The position numbers and the translations under genes are program-made. From the NCBI GenBank assembly GCA_944390795.1, contig CALXRI010000003.1:71100-135099 (forward strand): a stretch of DNA of 64,000 nt, given 5' to 3'. Position 1 is the first letter of the stretch. Each line of letters starts with the position of its first letter. The notes below the pieces were generated by a model. The model was not told the DNA's origin. It searched no databases and saw only the letters and a list, made by a program, of their open reading frames with translations. The stretch comes from an uncultured Victivallales bacterium. Lineage in GTDB: Bacteria; Verrucomicrobiota; Lentisphaeria; Victivallales; UBA1829. Below are positions 61,599 to 64,000 of the stretch, one piece after another.

Positions 61599-64000
61599 GC
61601 GCGGAACACGGCGGAAATCTCCGGAAACTTGCCGCGCTTGCCCGCTGCGCGCCGGAGGAGATCTGCGACTTCAGCGTGAACCTGAATCCGTGCGGAATGC
61701 CGCAGGGGCTTTTCAAAACCTGGTTCCGCGCGTTCGATTCCGTTTCCCCCTATCCCGATCCGCATGGCGAGCGCGTGTCGGAGCGCATCGCCGCGAAACT
61801 CGGCTGCCCGGAGACTTGTGTGCTTCCGGGAAACGGTTCTTCGGAATTGCTGAATCTTCTGCCGCGTGCCGTGCATGCCTCCCGCGCGGTGATCGTGACG
61901 CCGGGGTATCTGGACTACGAGGCGGCATGCCGCGCGGCGGAACTTCCGGTCGTTCACTTTCCGCTGCGCGAGGAGGAGGACTTCCGGCTTGACATTTCCG
62001 CGCTCGACGCGTTTCTGCGCCCCGGCGATCTCCTGATGCTCGGCAATCCGGGGAATCCCGCGGGAAACGCGGTTGCTCCCTCCGTGCTCCGGGAGCTGAT
62101 TGCGCGCCGGAAGGAGGTTGTTTCCGTGGTGGATGAGGCCTTCGTGGATTTCTGTCCGGAATATTCCCTCGGAAGCACGATTCTGCCGAATCTGGTTGTG
62201 ACGCGTTCGCTGACGAAATTCTATTCGCTCGGCGGCGTGCGCATGGGATACGCGCTTGGCGATCCATCCATAATCGCCCGCCTGAAGGAGCTCCAGCCCT
62301 GCTGGGCGCTCGGAACGGTCTCCTGTGCGCTGCTGGAGGCGGTCTTTTCGCTGGACGGCGCGTTTGCGGAAACAAGCCGGAAGGAGACCGTGCGTCTGCG
62401 CGAGGCGTTCGCTTCGGAGCTCCGGAGGATTCCGCGCGTGAAGGTTTATCCGTCGCAGGCGAACTATCTTCTTCTGCGCATTCCCTCTCCGGAACTGGCG
62501 GACCGTCTGCTGACCGAACATCGCATCGCGGTGCGCAGGTGTGCGGACTATCCGGGACTTTCCGCCCGTCATGTCCGCGTCGCTGTCCGTTCCGAAGCGG
62601 ACAATCTCCGTTTTCTTTCCGCGCTTTCCTCTCTCTCCGGGGAAGGGGAGCGGAAGAGCGCGAACCCGTCCGCATTCATCCCCCGGAAGCGGATCACGCC
62701 CGCCCTGATGCTTCAGGGAACGAGTTCGAACGCGGGCAAGAGCGTGCTGGTTGCAGCCTTCTGCCGGATTCTGCTTCAGGACGGAATCCACGTTGCGCCG
62801 TTCAAGGCGCAGAATATGGCGCTGAATTCGTTTGTCACGCTCTCCGGCGGCGAAATCGGCCGGGCGCAGGCGGTGCAGGCGGAGGCGTGCCGGCTGGATC
62901 CCGACGTCCGCATGAATCCGGTTCTCCTCAAGCCGAACAGCGATACGGGAAGTCAGGTGATTGTGCTGGGAAAGCCCGTCGGAAATCTGCGCGTCCGGGA
63001 GTTTTACGCCCGCAAACCGGAATTCCTGGAAATTGTGAAATCCAGTTATGATTCGCTCCGGAACGAATATCAGGCGATTGTGCTGGAGGGTGCGGGGAGT
63101 CCGGGAGAGATCAATCTCAAGGCGAATGACATTGTGAATATGCGCATGGCGCAGTATGCCGGGAGTCCGGTCCTGCTTGTCGGTGACATCGACCGCGGCG
63201 GCGTATACGCTTCCTTTATCGGAACTTACGCGACGCTTGAACCCTGGGAGCGCGGGCTTCTCAGGGGCTTCCTTGTGAACAAGTTCCGCGGCGATCCCTC
63301 CCTTCTGGATTCCGCCCATCGGGAGGTCGCCGCCTATACGGGACGGCCCGTTCTCGGCGTGATCGACTTTCAGCGCGATCTGGGACTTCCCGAGGAGGAT
63401 TCCGTGAATTTCTCCTTTGTCCGGGACGTGCCGAAACACGCGAAAACCCTGGATGCCGTCCTGATTCATACCGGACACATCGCGAACTTTACGGACTTCG
63501 TTCCGTTTGAGCTTGAACCGGACGTGACTGTCCGGAAGATCGGTTCCGCCGACGCGTTCGGATGCCCGGACATCGTGATCGTTCCCGGAAGCAAGGGGAC
63601 GGCCTCCGACATGGCGGATCTGGAGCGTCGGGGCCTGGCGCGGAAGATCCGCGAGGCCGTCGGGAACGGCGCATGGTATGTCGGGATCTGCGGCGGTCTT
63701 CAGATGGCGGGGAAAAGTCTGCTCGATCCGCTCGGCGTGGAGTCGGACTCTTCCGATACGCCCTGCCTGGGGCTCCTTCCGCTGGTGACGGAGATGAAGC
63801 GGGAAAAGATTCTGCGGCGGACGCGCGGAACCTGTTTCGGCATGCCCGTTTCCGGCTACGAGATTCATCACGGCGTGACGCACCCCGTGGGGGATGAGGT
63901 CGAGGAGCATTGTTCCGACACCGGAGCGGTGATCGGCTACACGCGCGGACGGATTTTCACAACCTATCTGCACGGCGTGTTCGACGATGACGCGTTCCGG
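61595..64000 (+). CDS. Fused threonine-phosphate decarboxylase (CobD/CobC) and cobyric acid synthase (CobQ), 3' end outside window
   Basis: One open frame of 802 codons with no internal stop runs off the window. Residues 1 to about 355 are a PLP-dependent class I/II aminotransferase-like domain of CobD/CobC type ([38 protein letters not shown], and the PLP Lys in [15 protein letters not shown]). After a linker of about 20 residues comes Cob[17 protein letters not shown] near 377, then [23 protein letters not shown], and the glutaminase-like [12 protein letters not shown] near 692 and GYEIHHG near 755. Roughly 50-60 residues of CobQ are missing at the edge. The fusion joins aminopropanol-phosphate supply to corrinoid amidation. 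Confidence 0.88.
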   Translation, partial: MSAEHGGNLRKLAALARCAPEEICDFSVNLNPCGMPQGLFKTWFRAFDSVSPYPDPHGERVSERIAAKLGCPETCVLPGNGSSELLNLLPRAVHASRAVIVTPGYLDYEAACRAAELPVVHFPLREEEDFRLDISALDAFLRPGDLLMLGNPGNPAGNAVAPSVLRELIARRKEVVSVVDEAFVDFCPEYSLGSTILPNLVVTRSLTKFYSLGGVRMGYALGDPSIIARLKELQPCWALGTVSCALLEAVFSLDGAFAETSRKETVRLREAFASELRRIPRVKVYPSQANYLLLRIPSPELADRLLTEHRIAVRRCADYPGLSARHVRVAVRSEADNLRFLSALSSLSGEGERKSANPSAFIPRKRITPALMLQGTSSNAGKSVLVAAFCRILLQDGIHVAPFKAQNMALNSFVTLSGGEIGRAQAVQAEACRLDPDVRMNPVLLKPNSDTGSQVIVLGKPVGNLRVREFYARKPEFLEIVKSSYDSLRNEYQAIVLEGAGSPGEINLKANDIVNMRMAQYAGSPVLLVGDIDRGGVYASFIGTYATLEPWERGLLRGFLVNKFRGDPSLLDSAHREVAAYTGRPVLGVIDFQRDLGLPEEDSVNFSFVRDVPKHAKTLDAVLIHTGHIANFTDFVPFELEPDVTVRKIGSADAFGCPDIVIVPGSKGTASDMADLERRGLARKIREAVGNGAWYVGICGGLQMAGKSLLDPLGVESDSSDTPCLGLLPLVTEMKREKILRRTRGTCFGMPVSGYEIHHGVTHPVGDEVEEHCSDTGAVIGYTRGRIFTTYLHGVFDDDAFR

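Noticed and set aside
61112-63973. 953-codon open frame on the minus strand
   Set aside because: Antisense to btuD and the CobD-CobQ fusion, both with catalytic motifs.
1-64000. tRNA genes, rRNA, CRISPR arrays or prophage genes
   Set aside because: No cloverleaf-like block, regular short repeat array or phage structural gene was found on reading both strands.

Overview
The window is about 64 kb of GC-rich, densely coded bacterial chromosome. I read it as Lentisphaerota (Victivallis-like). This is an inference from gene content: DUF4838 and GH20-like glycan genes, LacI regulators with CpG-centred operators, several 'prepilin N-terminal' (pseudopilin) proteins in sugar and cofactor operons, an archaeal-type IMP cyclohydrolase, and the rpsP-khpA-trmD-rplS-rnhB and rpmH-rnpA-yidD-yidC-khpB blocks. 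No tRNA, rRNA, CRISPR array or prophage was seen.

Layout. 1-5.2 kb: the tail of an unknown gene, a 1158-aa secreted carbohydrate-active protein and a secreted acetyl-xylan-esterase-like hydrolase. 5.3-5.8 kb: a decayed IS200/IS605 element. 6.3-17.4 kb: housekeeping genes (UvrD-like helicase, purO, rsmD, guaA, PTS EI and HPr), an envelope-type cluster containing two very small genes, and a LIM/DA1-like metallopeptidase. 17.4-24.7 kb: a minus-strand glycan operon (DUF4838 protein, GH-like protein, pseudopilin, FAD oxidoreductase) behind a strong promoter with an overlapping palindrome. 25-33 kb: an orphan DNA methyltransferase and the two conserved translation/membrane-insertion blocks. 33-34.9 kb: a GT-C-like membrane protein. 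35.1-40.8 kb: a cytoplasmic amino-sugar operon (GH20, NagA-like, CBM9-like, sugar isomerase-like, LacI). 40.9-44.3 kb: a four-gene operon of LacI, a creatinase-like M24 protein, an amidohydrolase and a sensory-rhodopsin-transducer (ASRT) family protein. 44.6-49.9 kb: yebC-ruvC-psd-pssA-nth-acyltransferase and a prepilin peptidase. 50.2-57.6 kb: a CNNM/CorC-type protein, then a glycan locus (LacI, pseudopilin, DUF4838/CBM9 protein, M20 peptidase). 57.7-64 kb: a cobalamin-riboswitch operon.

The most unusual system is the last one. A sigma70-like promoter and a cobalamin riboswitch lead into a pseudopilin gene, which is overlap-coupled to btuF, btuC and btuD-like transporter genes and then to a fused CobD/CobC-CobQ gene that runs off the window. 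This suggests a B12-controlled surface or periplasmic pseudopilin acting with corrinoid uptake. The second candidate is the ASRT operon, where a family named for rhodopsin signalling sits in a LacI-controlled catabolic operon with no rhodopsin. The third is the repeated pairing of pseudopilins with DUF4838 glycan proteins near a single prepilin peptidase gene.
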